NCBI GenBank assembly: GCA_029624765.1 | Contig: JARSSO010000033.1 | Coordinates: 1 to 52,587, forward strand | Direction of reading: 5' to 3' | DNA: 52,587 nucleotides | Origin: Candidatus Contendibacter sp. | GTDB taxonomy: Bacteria > Pseudomonadota > Gammaproteobacteria > Competibacterales > Competibacteraceae | Shown here: one piece after another, positions 23,709 to 38,413 of the stretch | Layout of the letters: the number at the start of each line of letters is the position of its first letter | How positions within the stretch are numbered: position 1 is the stretch's first letter | Made by a program: the position numbers and the translations under genes | Notes under the pieces: generated by a model | The model's input: only the letters and a program-made list of their open reading frames with translations | What the model was told of the DNA's origin: nothing | Database searches by the model: none

Positions 23709-25523
23709 CTACACCCCCGGAACAGAGTATGATACTTCGTCATTGGCCAGCTTCACTTCGGGCATGCCATCCAGCACTTGGCTATAGCTTCCCTTTCGAA
23801 CTGCCTCCCAGCATTCCGCCTTCTTGGCCCATTCTGAAACCATCTTGCCGCCAGCGGACTGATGAAGAATCCGGTTAACCTCCGTCGCCCATGACTGCAT
23901 TTGCTGCTTGAGCTGGGGTGACAAGTCCTGCTGTTGCCAGATTCTGTCCAAATCGATCCTGTTTCCAAGGCGGTGGCTGATCAGGGCGACCAGATAGGTG
24001 GTGATGTTGGCCTGGAAGGCCTGGAATGCTGGACGGACCAGCTTCTGCGCGGTCTTGAACAAAATTGCCTTGACGACCATTTGCTTGTAAAAGGTTACGT
24101 CTGGCAGTGCTGGCCAAGGACTGTTCTCAGTATCCAGTTCATCCATGAAGGCCGCGAAGTTTTTCTGCGAGCCGAGACTGACCCGGTCGGGTTTCTGGTC
24201 CCAAGTGCTCAGGAATTTGGCAAGGTCGGTTTTGGTAATTTTCCGGGAAGTGGGAATGGTCTCCCTGATCCGGCTCAATTTCGCCGGTGTGGTGCCGTCA
24301 CGCGCCAGCATTACGTTATAACTACCCGTTGCCCGTTCATAGAACCACCGGCCAGCGCCATCGGGACAATAGATGGTGTTGGCGAGTTTCTCTATTTCCA
24401 CATGGAATGGCCGGTTTGCAGATAAATCCGCTTGTTTGACAGCGTTCTGACTGTTTGCGTAACGGGATACCGCAGAAATCATATTCTCTTCGGTTTCGAT
24501 ATCTTCAGAGCGTAGAACGATGATCTTGGCGGGAATGCGAACCCGTGAAAGATCGATTCGGGGTTCTTTCTTCTTGGCAAAGTAGATAGTGGCAGTGGTT
24601 TGTCCACCATTGACGATCTGCATCCCTCGCATCCAGAGGATGCCTGGAATACCGCCAGCAGTGTTTTCCATCGTAATCTCATCGGCGAGAATCACGATTC
24701 CGTTGTTGTAGGCCATGAAATGCTCGGGAGTTTTTATCAACGTGTCTCGGATACCCCGATTAACCTTCCCTGTCGCGTTGAGAAACGAACGCACGTTGGC
24801 TTCCAGCAACCGCGCTCCGTATTTCTCATAGACGAACCTCAGCACTTCTCCTGGAATTACCGTCAGGGCATAGTCATAGTCGGACATTTCGCCGGGCACA
24901 TAGATGCAGGGCAGGGAGCTGCCGGCGGCATCCTTGAAGTTGACGGTAATTTCATCACGGGGTTTGCCTTCCGACCATTGGCGATGTAGCCGTTCAATAT
25001 CCATCACCTCCAGCTTGATTGTTTTGCTACCAATTTCCCTCGACTGGAAATTTTTCGTTGCTGCCTGCTGATCGGTCAGGACATAAATTCTGATCTGATT
25101 CAGATTTCGATACCACTCCTGAATGTTTATAGCCAACGCATAGGCATCATTGGACTCGTCCATGTTTCTTACCAGTCTTCCTTCGGCACATCCCCTGAGA
25201 AATCGCAGGCACTGCTCAGCGGCTTTTTTTGTTTCGCTGTCAGAAATGGATTGCAGCTCATCAGTCCCGGAATATAGACTAACGAACAAATCAAGCTGAT
25301 CTTTATCGTCCGACAGGGCATAGCCACTCAAACGGAGTATTGCATTTCCAAATCTTGCCTCATGATGGCATGTAGCGGGTTCAAAAGTCATACCGATATC
25401 AGCCATGTGCTGCATGACGATCTCGGTAAAGACCAGTTCCTCGTAAGGGGAAGCACTATCCGGATTGTTGATGCGCTCCCGGACCTCGGCTTGAGTCTGC
25501 CGTAAAAAGTCGATCAACTCCAT
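23709..25523 (-). CDS. AIPR-family defence protein
   Basis: A 604-residue protein of the AIPR (abortive infection phage resistance) family. The hallmark core lies around residues 240-330: 'LLEANVRSFL', 'VNRGIRDTL', 'FMAYNNGIVILAD' and 'MQIVNGGQTTATIY'. The family is found in phage-defence loci and is believed to be nucleic-acid directed, but its biochemical activity is not settled. The N-terminal third ('YEELVFTEIVMQHM') resembles the family's nuclease-like segment only loosely. It is the last gene of the five-gene operon, 6 nt after the preceding stop. Confidence 0.88.
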   Translation of the reverse strand: MELIDFLRQTQAEVRERINNPDSASPYEELVFTEIVMQHMADIGMTFEPATCHHEARFGNAILRLSGYALSDDKDQLDLFVSLYSGTDELQSISDSETKKAAEQCLRFLRGCAEGRLVRNMDESNDAYALAINIQEWYRNLNQIRIYVLTDQQAATKNFQSREIGSKTIKLEVMDIERLHRQWSEGKPRDEITVNFKDAAGSSLPCIYVPGEMSDYDYALTVIPGEVLRFVYEKYGARLLEANVRSFLNATGKVNRGIRDTLIKTPEHFMAYNNGIVILADEITMENTAGGIPGILWMRGMQIVNGGQTTATIYFAKKKEPRIDLSRVRIPAKIIVLRSEDIETEENMISAVSRYANSQNAVKQADLSANRPFHVEIEKLANTIYCPDGAGRWFYERATGSYNVMLARDGTTPAKLSRIRETIPTSRKITKTDLAKFLSTWDQKPDRVSLGSQKNFAAFMDELDTENSPWPALPDVTFYKQMVVKAILFKTAQKLVRPAFQAFQANITTYLVALISHRLGNRIDLDRIWQQQDLSPQLKQQMQSWATEVNRILHQSAGGKMVSEWAKKAECWEAVRKGSYSQVLDGMPEVKLANDEVSYSVPGV

Positions 25524-25529
25524 GTGGTT

Positions 25530-26540
25530 TTACTCATTGTGAAGCAGGATATCGGTTAGCATCTGGTCTTCGGATTCGAACCGGTCAAGGTCAATTTCAT
25601 AGCGAACGGTAGTAATGGCGGATGGTATTTTGGAGCGGATAAGGTTGGGGAAGCGGTCGTCCACCCGCAACAGGCGGCTCCGGTCGTGGACGAACCGCCG
25701 GGGATAGCGATCCGCCATGGCGTCGACATAGCCGGCGTGCAGTAGCAGCGTGCTGAAGGCAAGCAGAGCAGCAGAATCGTTCCGCAACCGTTGTCGGACC
25801 CCCTCGACCCGACCGGCGAGATTCAGTCCCTCCGGGTCGGCACTCAGATGTATTCCAGCCAGGTAGAGCGGTTCCGCAAGATTGGGGTCCAATTGTTCCA
25901 GCGACAAGATCTTGACCGGAAAACCCTGTTCGGAGGCCGTGGTTTTGACTTCGATGGCGCCGGCGGCGGTTTCAAAATCATGCAGGCCGTGCAATGGTCC
26001 TCGCCAGGACTTGACTGCGTATGGAGCTTCCAGGCCAGCATCCAGCAACATTGCCAGCAGAATTAATTCACCATGCAAGCCGATTTCCGCTTCCATGCTC
26101 AGCAGACCCTCGTGCTCCCGGCGCATGAAATCCTGCCAAGCCCGGATCCGGTCAAGAAACAGACGGAAGATCGCTCGTTGATCGAAGCCAGAGGCCGCAT
26201 CCAGCGTTGAAACGATATCGGTGGCCACCAACGTGAACATTTCAAGATTTCCCGCTGGCTGGCGCGCCAGCGCAAACCAGAACTGATCCGGTTCCATCGC
26301 GAAATCCATGTCAACCGTCAGAAGGGCGAATCCATGCCCTTGAGGCAATTCAGCCGGTGGGGTCGCCAGCCGGAACCCGGCCAGCAACGCTTCCTCATTA
26401 CCGGGAAAACGCCGGCCTGCCCGCAGTTGGCAACAGGCGTGGGTGGCAATTGGGATAAAGCGCCAACCCTGCTGGCTGGTGGTGTCCGCCAGCGCCCGCC
26501 AGGCCGCCAGCAGCGCTTCGCGATCAGTCAGCAGGGCCAT
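25530..26540 (-). CDS. PD-(D/E)XK motif protein (DUF4420 type)
   Basis: A 336-residue protein with a restriction-endonuclease-like core. 'GLHGE' (154-158), His-Asp at 187-188 and 'AIEVKTT' (195-201) give the Glu, Asp and Glu-x-Lys of a PD-(D/E)XK active site. It matches the DUF4420 type that accompanies Z1 and MORC ATPases and is the likely DNA-cutting subunit. I chose the ATG at 26540, which overlaps the Z1 gene by 17 nt; the frame is open further upstream but only as Z1 antisense-like noise. An intact catalytic set suggests that it is active. Confidence 0.85.
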   Translation of the reverse strand: MALLTDREALLAAWRALADTTSQQGWRFIPIATHACCQLRAGRRFPGNEEALLAGFRLATPPAELPQGHGFALLTVDMDFAMEPDQFWFALARQPAGNLEMFTLVATDIVSTLDAASGFDQRAIFRLFLDRIRAWQDFMRREHEGLLSMEAEIGLHGELILLAMLLDAGLEAPYAVKSWRGPLHGLHDFETAAGAIEVKTTASEQGFPVKILSLEQLDPNLAEPLYLAGIHLSADPEGLNLAGRVEGVRQRLRNDSAALLAFSTLLLHAGYVDAMADRYPRRFVHDRSRLLRVDDRFPNLIRSKIPSAITTVRYEIDLDRFESEDQMLTDILLHNE

Positions 26541-29394
26541 ATTCCAACTCCCACTGCTCCCAGAGTACGTTGTTGACCTTGTATTCCACTTTCCGCCCGG
26601 CATGACTGCCTGGAAAACTGATGCCAAACGCAACAACCGGTGGGGTACCGGCCGTTAATGCTGCGTGCTGTGGATCGAGCACATAAAACATCAGCAGGCC
26701 CCGTTCGGGATGCGCCGGTATGCCTTCAGCGCCGAATCCCCGGACTTTTCGGATTGCGGGGCCACTGGGTATCTTGGGAGGTTCCAGGTTCTCGTGAAGC
26801 CGGCCTGGATCCGGCTTGAAGTCGCGCTGTGTCTCCGCCAAGGCCGCCAGCCACGCGGCTTCATCCAGATCAATGGCTTCATCGCGAGGTGACAGCAGCC
26901 GACCGATGGAGTAGCGATCCGGGTAGTCACCCTTTGGAGCACGCTTCAGCATCCTGATGTCCAGATTATTCCCCAGCGTGGCCTTTTCACCGTCACCACC
27001 GCCGATCAGCGCCACGGTCCAGGAGGTCAGTTCACCAATTTCCGCCATGGAGCCGATAAATTCAGCCAACATGGCGCCATTGACCTTGCGAGCGGCCGGG
27101 TGCGTTTGATACTGGGTCAGGAACTCGATAACCGGTTCATGGGAAACCTCATTCCAGAGATAACCTTCCCATAGCTGCCGGCTTCCATTGCGCCAGCGCT
27201 CGGGGTTGACTTCGCTGGGTGCAGCGAGCGCTTTCATAAAGGTCTGGACCGCAGCCAGGTTATGCTGCAGCGACACCATGTCTCGATACAGGGCTACGGT
27301 TTCCAGAATGCAGCCACTAAAGGACAGCATCAGGTTTCTGGCAGTCCGCATCTTCAACGGCGAGGTCACCATCAGCACCGGATGCGACTGCACTCGCAGG
27401 CCGTAATCTCGGGGCGTGCCCCCGCTTTCGGCCATCAGGTCGAACTCCTGGCGCAACTCCTCACTGGCATCCGTGATGTGACCGAACCATTCGATCAGAT
27501 CATCGGTCGTGTAGAGCCGGCAGACATCCAGATAGCCCGGTCGGTAGCCAAACCAGCGCCCCATCTGCATGAGCGTGTCATACATCCGCGAGGCGCGCAG
27601 GAAATAGCTGACGCTCAGACCTTCCAAGGTCAGGCCCCGGGCCAGTTTGTCGCCGCCGATAGCAATAACCTTCAATCCGGTTTCCCGGTGTTCCACATAG
27701 TCCAGTGCATCCTTCGCCGTCCCGTTGATCGTGCGCACCTGAAGATCGGCAGCGATTTCTGGCAGTACCGCCAGAATGTCGTACCACGGAGGCAACTCAT
27801 CTACCGCGCCGGTCATTCCTTCGCGCTCCAACCCGGCGCGGGTTTGTAAAAAATCCCGCTCCCACAACCCCGCCAGTCGCCCGACCAAGACCTGATGGTC
27901 AATCTTCCGCTGGAGCCTCTGCTTGGTGCGCCGCACCTGCTCCTCGATCTGGCGGGCGACTTCTTTCTGAACCGCAGTAAAGCGGGTTACGTGAACCAGC
28001 ATCGACGCATGTTCGCGGCCCTGTCCGCGCAACTGGCGAACGGCGCAGGACAGGAGAAATGCGTCGATGGCTTCCACCAGCGAGAGCGGTAGGCAGTCCT
28101 GCCCCTCATGGCGCGGAAGATGTGTGGTTTTGTGCTTTTGGGGCATCCAGCCCCGTGAGCTGTCGCCGGTTGCATAATCCGTCACGGCACGGATCAGCGG
28201 CAGACCATCTTCCCGCGAGTCGCCAACTCGCAGCCCAAACACCCGCGCTGGACCCACATAGTTGGAGGGTGCGGCCAGATTGATGATAAATCCGGCGGGA
28301 AACAGATCGGGTCCCTCTTCCTGAGTCGCGCCTTGGTCGTGGATGAAAATGTTGGCAAACGGTGTAGCTGTGTAGCCGACATAGGCCGACCGATTGAAGG
28401 TGTGCAGAATTCGGCGCACCAACCGGTTGATGGTGGTCGGTTCGTGCTGCAGGTCGGGAAGGCCCTGTTCATCGAAAATCTGGTTACCGGTATCCACTGA
28501 AGCATGATCCGCTTCGTCGTCAATCACGAGCAGGGGCAGATGGGTCACGATTTTTCGTCCGGTTGCCTGATCCTTGGTGTTGGCGACATGATTACGAATC
28601 CAGCGCAGTAGGCGCTCCAGAACGGTTTTGTTTTTCTTGACCACGAACAACCAGGGACGCTTCTCTGGGGCAATACCGAAATGCATGGCGAGCTTGGTAT
28701 TGAAATCGCCTTTTTCAGAGCGGGTAGTGACAGAATCCGGGCGAATGGTGGGATCGCTGTTAATTTCACCTACGCCAATGAGGCGAAGGGTGTCACCAGT
28801 GGCTGGCCCGGTATCGTAACCAAGAAAACCTTCATCGAGCCGTATCTGCGTCTGTGAACGCAGGTTGTTGTGCAGACCGGCCAACACGATGATGATCTTG
28901 TAGCCGGCATCGGCGGCCTTGCAGATAAGTCCCGTGTAGTTACTGGTTTTCCCGGACTGTACATGCCCAACTACCAGTCCACGCCGGTCCCAGACTCCTT
29001 CACGCTGCGGATCCTCCAGCAGGCCCAGCACCCGGTCGGTGGACTGGTCCAGCGCGTCCACCGCCACGAACGACAGCTTGCGTTCCAGCCATTCGCGGTA
29101 ACGCTGCCAGTACGGCCACTCCTGTTTGCGAGCGGCGGTCAGCCACGGAATATGGCCTTCTTCATCTTGCAGTGTTGAATCCTTACCGATCCATTGGCTG
29201 AACCGGCGGATCAGTTCATCCGTGACGGCGTTGTAGTCGGCATCCTTTCCCCAGTCCGGTTGTTTCCGCCGGTACAGGCTTACCACCAGATCGATATTTT
29301 CCCGGATGATCGCTGGCGTGATGCTGGCGCGGTCTTCCGCCTCCAGCAACATCTCCTGCGCCATCTTCACGATTTTCTGTTCGCTCGCGTTCAT
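26524..29394 (-). CDS. Z1-domain superfamily II ATPase
   Basis: A 956-residue protein with the helicase-like ATPase core and Z1 domain. Walker A is 'GHVQSGKT' (143-150), Walker B 'LLVIDDEADHASVD' near 288-301, and motif III-like 'GYTATPFANIFI' near 338. The Z1-characteristic 'GGDKLARGLTLEGLSVSYF' with 'QMGRWFGYRPGY' lies in the second half. Z1 proteins are associated with MORC/MutL-type ATPases in restriction-like loci and probably remodel or translocate on DNA. It is coupled to its neighbours on both sides. Confidence 0.93.
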   Translation of the reverse strand: MNASEQKIVKMAQEMLLEAEDRASITPAIIRENIDLVVSLYRRKQPDWGKDADYNAVTDELIRRFSQWIGKDSTLQDEEGHIPWLTAARKQEWPYWQRYREWLERKLSFVAVDALDQSTDRVLGLLEDPQREGVWDRRGLVVGHVQSGKTSNYTGLICKAADAGYKIIIVLAGLHNNLRSQTQIRLDEGFLGYDTGPATGDTLRLIGVGEINSDPTIRPDSVTTRSEKGDFNTKLAMHFGIAPEKRPWLFVVKKNKTVLERLLRWIRNHVANTKDQATGRKIVTHLPLLVIDDEADHASVDTGNQIFDEQGLPDLQHEPTTINRLVRRILHTFNRSAYVGYTATPFANIFIHDQGATQEEGPDLFPAGFIINLAAPSNYVGPARVFGLRVGDSREDGLPLIRAVTDYATGDSSRGWMPQKHKTTHLPRHEGQDCLPLSLVEAIDAFLLSCAVRQLRGQGREHASMLVHVTRFTAVQKEVARQIEEQVRRTKQRLQRKIDHQVLVGRLAGLWERDFLQTRAGLEREGMTGAVDELPPWYDILAVLPEIAADLQVRTINGTAKDALDYVEHRETGLKVIAIGGDKLARGLTLEGLSVSYFLRASRMYDTLMQMGRWFGYRPGYLDVCRLYTTDDLIEWFGHITDASEELRQEFDLMAESGGTPRDYGLRVQSHPVLMVTSPLKMRTARNLMLSFSGCILETVALYRDMVSLQHNLAAVQTFMKALAAPSEVNPERWRNGSRQLWEGYLWNEVSHEPVIEFLTQYQTHPAARKVNGAMLAEFIGSMAEIGELTSWTVALIGGGDGEKATLGNNLDIRMLKRAPKGDYPDRYSIGRLLSPRDEAIDLDEAAWLAALAETQRDFKPDPGRLHENLEPPKIPSGPAIRKVRGFGAEGIPAHPERGLLMFYVLDPQHAALTAGTPPVVAFGISFPGSHAGRKVEYKVNNVLWEQWELEYGPAD

Positions 29395-29411
29395 GCGGAT
29401 CTCTGTGGTGT

Positions 29412-30908
29412 TTATTCGGGAGGCAAAGTGTCCGGCAGACTCCCGATCAGCTCCGGATAGTGTTGAAAAGGCTCGGTGCGGAGCAGTTGCTGACGGGCCA
29501 ACTGCGGCGAAAGGCCCTTTTTCTGGACTAGGTTGCGGAACAGAATCCGCAGAACCGTCACCACTTCCGAAGGAGCTTCGTCGGCAAACCCGGTGCGCGG
29601 TACGTCGCGGCCCTCGGTGGTATCCAGCCAGATGCGCTGCACCGGCACCGTTGCTTCAATCACCCGCAACATGGCATGAATCCGGGGCAGCAGCGGCCCG
29701 GCCTCTTCCAGAACGCTCTGTACCGCCGGATGATCCTGGCTGATTCGATAGCGCATTCCCCCGCTGCCGTGTTCGGCCCGCCACGCTTCAACGAGCGGTT
29801 CCTTCCCATCCACCTTGGCAAGCTGCCCCCGGTGGGCAAAAACGCGCCGCGCCCGCTGACGGATGTCTTCCGCGAGGGGGAGCAGCCGACCGCGCAGTTC
29901 GACCGGCGGCCGGGCGGTAGACTTGCGGATGTCGATTTTCCATTCCGCGTCGGCGCTGTTGGGGATATCGATGCGGATTCGCGCCAGCCGGTGAGCCTCC
30001 TCCCGCGTCCAGCTACGCCCCTGGCCCAGCCCCAGCCAGCCGCCGGCCACCAGGAGCCGCTCGTTGCGGTAGACGTAGAATCCCTGCTGTGAAGTCCAGC
30101 CCTCCGGTCCGCCCGCCCGCTCGTAGTCGCCGGGTTCGAGCCGGTCGCGGTGCGGCAGCACATGGCCCTGGACTTCGACAAGGCCTGCCACACTCCGGTA
30201 GCACTGCACGGGCGAAGACCAGGTGGCGGGATGGTTGATCAGAAATGGATTCCAGGGGGCGATGGCACACTTGTTGATCAGGATGCACAGGCGCGGATTC
30301 GATCCCTGCAGGTAGCGGTGAAACACCATCGCCAAGTGCTGTTCGACCCGGTCGATCAGGTCGAGAAAGTCCTGCTCGCGAAATTCGGGCATGACGATCC
30401 GGTCCATTACTTCCCACAGCACCAGCGTGCCCTGCGGTTGTTTCTCCAGGGCCTGCAGATGCACCGCCGATGCTTCGGCGGCATCCTCCAGCAGATACCA
30501 CCCATCGTCCGGGCAGCGGGCGATCTCGTCCAGATCCCAGCGCAGGCAATGGATTTCACCATGTTTGCGGCTGACGACGGTCAGCCGCCGGCACTGCGAC
30601 AACGAAGCGGTTTTCAGCCCCAACCCGAAGCGGCCCAGGTCATGAGCGGCGCGCGCCTCCAGTGGGCTGCGTTCGCCCAGCCGCATGGCCCGGTCCAGCT
30701 CGCCAGCGTCCATGCCCTTACCATCGTCGAGGATGTGAATGGCGCTGGCCGGTCCCGCCCACAAAAACCGGAGGTGAACGTTTTTAGCCCCGGCGGCGAT
30801 GCTGTTGTCGATCAAGTCGGCCAGAGCGGTGGCCGTGGAGTAGCCCAGTCCGCGCAGGGCTTCCAGCATCGCGCTGGCTTTTGGTGGAGCATGTCGGGAT
30901 CGGATCAT
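29412..30908 (-). CDS. MORC/MutL-type GHKL ATPase
   Basis: A 498-residue protein with a Bergerat ATP-binding fold at its N-terminus. The N box is 'ALADLIDNSI' (28-37), G1 'DDGKGMD' (61-67) and G2 'GRFGLGLKTASL' (92-103). The rest ('KIDIRKSTARPP' near residue 330) matches the S5-fold half of the prokaryotic MORC-like group. These ATPases dimerise on ATP and may act as clamp-like sensors in restriction-like loci; that role is from the family, not proven here. The ATG is 5 nt after the stop of the sigma-factor gene. Confidence 0.9.
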   Translation of the reverse strand: MIRSRHAPPKASAMLEALRGLGYSTATALADLIDNSIAAGAKNVHLRFLWAGPASAIHILDDGKGMDAGELDRAMRLGERSPLEARAAHDLGRFGLGLKTASLSQCRRLTVVSRKHGEIHCLRWDLDEIARCPDDGWYLLEDAAEASAVHLQALEKQPQGTLVLWEVMDRIVMPEFREQDFLDLIDRVEQHLAMVFHRYLQGSNPRLCILINKCAIAPWNPFLINHPATWSSPVQCYRSVAGLVEVQGHVLPHRDRLEPGDYERAGGPEGWTSQQGFYVYRNERLLVAGGWLGLGQGRSWTREEAHRLARIRIDIPNSADAEWKIDIRKSTARPPVELRGRLLPLAEDIRQRARRVFAHRGQLAKVDGKEPLVEAWRAEHGSGGMRYRISQDHPAVQSVLEEAGPLLPRIHAMLRVIEATVPVQRIWLDTTEGRDVPRTGFADEAPSEVVTVLRILFRNLVQKKGLSPQLARQQLLRTEPFQHYPELIGSLPDTLPPE

Positions 30909-30913
30909 GACGA

Positions 30914-33295
<2,382 letters not shown>

Positions 33296-33645
33296 ATTAT
33301 CTTACAGATACCCTCAGAATTTTTTTGCATTTGCAATATAGTTTGGCGCATTTAACCCCTATTTTGTTGCACTGAATTCATAAAACTTGGAGGGCTTTGT
33401 TTTAAGGAGTACGTTTTGCAATAGGGGGATGTCGAGCAGGCGCGGACGCAAGCGGATTCGCTGGAAATCGACGAGCGAGAGCACGAGAAAACCGGCTTGG
33501 TTTACCTGCCGCCCGAGTAGTCGTTCACGCCAAGTCAATCAGGTCGGGGGAAGAAGGCCGGAACGATTGCGTCGGATCTGCTTGACCGCGCCCTTGACGG
33601 CGTCGGCCGTCTTCTCCTTAACCGCCTGGTAGCCTCGTCATGGGG
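33296..33645. other. Junction of gyrB and the defence operon; promoter and gene remnants
   Basis: About 350 nt separate gyrB from the sigma gene on the same strand. The part nearest the sigma gene (33296-33390) is AT-rich, and on the minus strand contains TATATT and an inverted TTGCA..TGCAA, the likely promoter and operator area; no strong -35/-10 pair is clear. The part near gyrB has coding-like scraps (see 33539-33637). Confidence 0.45.
33539..33637 (-). pseudogene. Possible 3' gene remnant
   Basis: A short frame between two stops encodes a lysine/alanine-rich stretch ('AVKEKTADAVKGAVKQIRR') ending with TGA at 33539. It has no start codon of its own. It reads like the C-terminal end of a small helical protein whose front was lost, perhaps when the island entered here. 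A second scrap, on the plus strand near 33,430-33,520, ends in 'KTGLVYLPPE'. Neither is recognisable. Confidence 0.25.
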
Positions 33646-36174
<2,529 letters not shown>

Positions 36175-37263
36175 TTATACCATTTCGCATACCTCGCCGC
36201 GCGCCAGACGGAAGGTGCGCGCCGCGCGCCAGGCGGCGACGTCCAGCAGACCCGGCTCGATGGCGGTCACGAACAACTGGGTATCCATCTGGGCCAGCGC
36301 CTGGGTTACCCGAACCCGGTTGTCCGGGTCCAGCTCCGCCGGCAGGTCGTCGATCAGCAGGATGCAGGCGTCGCCGGCATGACGCCGGTACAGTTCCGCC
36401 TGCGCCAGGACCAGGGCGATGACCAGCAGTTTCTGCTGGCCGCGCGAGAGAGCCTCGGTGGGCGGGCGGCCGGCGATGCGCGGGATGAAGTCGGCCCGGT
36501 GCGGTCCGAGCCGGGTATGGCCCTGTCGACGATCCTGGGCGCGGCCCGCCCGCAACCACGATGCGAAATCGTGTTTAAACGGCTCCAGAGGCCATCCACG
36601 GCGATAATCGACCTGGACCGCCACCTCCCCCAGGGTCGCCTCCGTCAGAGGCCCCAGAACGCCTTCCAGGGCCTTGCAGAAGGATTCGCGCAGCGGATCG
36701 AGCAACGCCGCCGCCGCCGCCAGCTCGCCGTCCCAGGCGTCCACCACCCGGTCCGCGGCTTGCGTCCGCAGGGCGGCGTTGCGATGGCGCAGGGCGACGT
36801 CGTAGCGCCGCCAGGCGTCGAAAAAACCCGGCCCGCCGTGGAACAGCCCCCAGTCCATGAAGCGCCGCCGCTGTTTCGGCCCGTCCTCCAGCAGGCGGTG
36901 ACTGTCGGGATTGAGCAGCAACACCGGTGCCTGCCGGGCCAGATCGGCCAGCGAGCGGGTCGGCGCGCCGTCGATCCGGACGGTCAGCTCGCCGACGTCG
37001 CGCTCGATGCCGACCGGCATCCGCCGACCGTCCCCATCGGTCATCATCGCGACCACCCGGAACGCCGCCGCGCCGGTCTGGATCAGCTCGCGCGGCTGGC
37101 GGGTGCGGAACGAACGGCCGCGCCCCAGCACGTACAGCGCTTCCAGCACGCTGGTCTTGCCGGAGGCATTGGGACCGGTCAGCAGATTCAAACCGGGAGC
37201 GCAGTCGAGACTGGCCTCGCGCAAATTGCGGAACCCGGCGATGGCGAGACTGGCGACCCGCAT
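36175..37263 (-). CDS. recF: DNA repair protein RecF
   Basis: An SMC-like ATPase that helps load RecA at gaps with RecO and RecR. Walker A 'GPNASGKTSVLEAL' (about 32-45), the ABC signature 'LSRGQQKLLVIAL', and Walker B 'ACILLIDDLPAELD' are intact. The length of 362 residues is usual. The ATG at 37263 starts 'MRVASLAIAGFRNL', the normal beginning. It lies between dnaN and gyrB in the standard origin order. Confidence 0.96.
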   Translation of the reverse strand: MRVASLAIAGFRNLREASLDCAPGLNLLTGPNASGKTSVLEALYVLGRGRSFRTRQPRELIQTGAAAFRVVAMMTDGDGRRMPVGIERDVGELTVRIDGAPTRSLADLARQAPVLLLNPDSHRLLEDGPKQRRRFMDWGLFHGGPGFFDAWRRYDVALRHRNAALRTQAADRVVDAWDGELAAAAALLDPLRESFCKALEGVLGPLTEATLGEVAVQVDYRRGWPLEPFKHDFASWLRAGRAQDRRQGHTRLGPHRADFIPRIAGRPPTEALSRGQQKLLVIALVLAQAELYRRHAGDACILLIDDLPAELDPDNRVRVTQALAQMDTQLFVTAIEPGLLDVAAWRAARTFRLARGEVCEMV

Positions 37264-37312
37264 TCCAGCCTCAGCCCTCCGCAACCGGTTCGCCGATCAC
37301 CGACCGCTCGCC

Positions 37313-38413
37313 TCAAAGCCGCATCGGCATGATGACGTGCTTGCCACCGCCGCCCTCGGCCTCCTCGATCAGGCAACTGCTGCCGGCGTCGGAAAAGGAC
37401 AGCCTGGCCAGCTCACCACGCAGCGCGCCCAGCGCGTCGAGCAGATAGCCGCCGTTGAAACCGATTTCGAGCGGACCGCCGCTGTAGTTGATTTCGACCT
37501 CCTCCTCCGCCTCTTCCTGGTCCGGATTCTGGGCCTGGGTCCGCAGAATCCAGTCCTCCAGTTGCAAGCGGATGCCCTGGGTCTTGTCGCTGAGCACCAG
37601 GCTGGTGCGGGTCAGGGCGTTGCGCAACGCCACCCGGTCGGCGATCACCACCCGGCCACCCTCGCGGGGAATGACCCGCTGATAGTCGGGAAACTTGCCG
37701 TCGATCAACTTGGAGGTGAAGCGGATGTCGCCCATCGTGACCCGGATGTGGTTGGCGCCCAGCCCGAGCAACGCCTCGGCGTCGCTGTCGGCCAGCAGCC
37801 GCAGCAGTTCCATCACGCCCTTGCGCGGCACGATCACCTGGCGGGTTTCCGCCGAGGAGCCGTCCGCTTGCAGTTCCTGAAACGCCAGGCGGTGGCCATC
37901 GGTGGCCACCAGCCGCAGCGCCCCGGGGCCGACCTCCAGCAGCAGACCGTTCAGGTAGTAACGCACGTCCTGCTGGGCCATGGCGAAGTGCGTGCGCTCG
38001 ATCAGATCGCGCAGGACGCTTTGCGGCAGGCGGATATCGCTGGCGAAGGGCAAATCCTCCAGGGTGGGAAAATCGCCGGCGGGCAACGTGGCCAGGGTAA
38101 AGCGGCTGCGTCCGCAGCGCACCGTCGCCTTGTCGCCATCGACGCTCAAGGTCACGATGCCGTCCTCGGGCAGGGCGCGCAGGATATCGTGCAGTTTGCG
38201 GGCGGGCAGGGTGATGTCGCCCGGCGCATCGGTGGGCAGTTCGATCCGGGTGGACAGCTCCACTTCCAGATCGGTGGCGGTCAGGGTCAGTTCACGCGCT
38301 CCCGCCGCCAGCAGCACGTTGGCCAGGATCGGCAGGGTCTGGCGACGTTCCACCGCGCCGATGACGTGTTGCAACGGTTTGAGTAATTGCTCGCGCTTGG
38401 CTTCCAGTTTCAT
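37313..38413 (-). CDS. dnaN: DNA polymerase III beta subunit (sliding clamp)
   Basis: The ring-shaped processivity clamp. The 366-residue protein starts at 38413 with 'MKLEAKREQLLKPLQHV' and has the usual GGAGA ribosome site. Typical segments are 'RRQTLPILANVLL', 'LVATDGHRLAF' and the C-terminal 'HVIMPMRL', where the clamp-binding pocket lies. An acidic Glu-rich insert (near residues 300-310) is slightly unusual. The open frame continues upstream into the origin region, without meaning. Confidence 0.97.
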   Translation of the reverse strand: MKLEAKREQLLKPLQHVIGAVERRQTLPILANVLLAAGARELTLTATDLEVELSTRIELPTDAPGDITLPARKLHDILRALPEDGIVTLSVDGDKATVRCGRSRFTLATLPAGDFPTLEDLPFASDIRLPQSVLRDLIERTHFAMAQQDVRYYLNGLLLEVGPGALRLVATDGHRLAFQELQADGSSAETRQVIVPRKGVMELLRLLADSDAEALLGLGANHIRVTMGDIRFTSKLIDGKFPDYQRVIPREGGRVVIADRVALRNALTRTSLVLSDKTQGIRLQLEDWILRTQAQNPDQEEAEEEVEINYSGGPLEIGFNGGYLLDALGALRGELARLSFSDAGSSCLIEEAEGGGGKHVIMPMRL

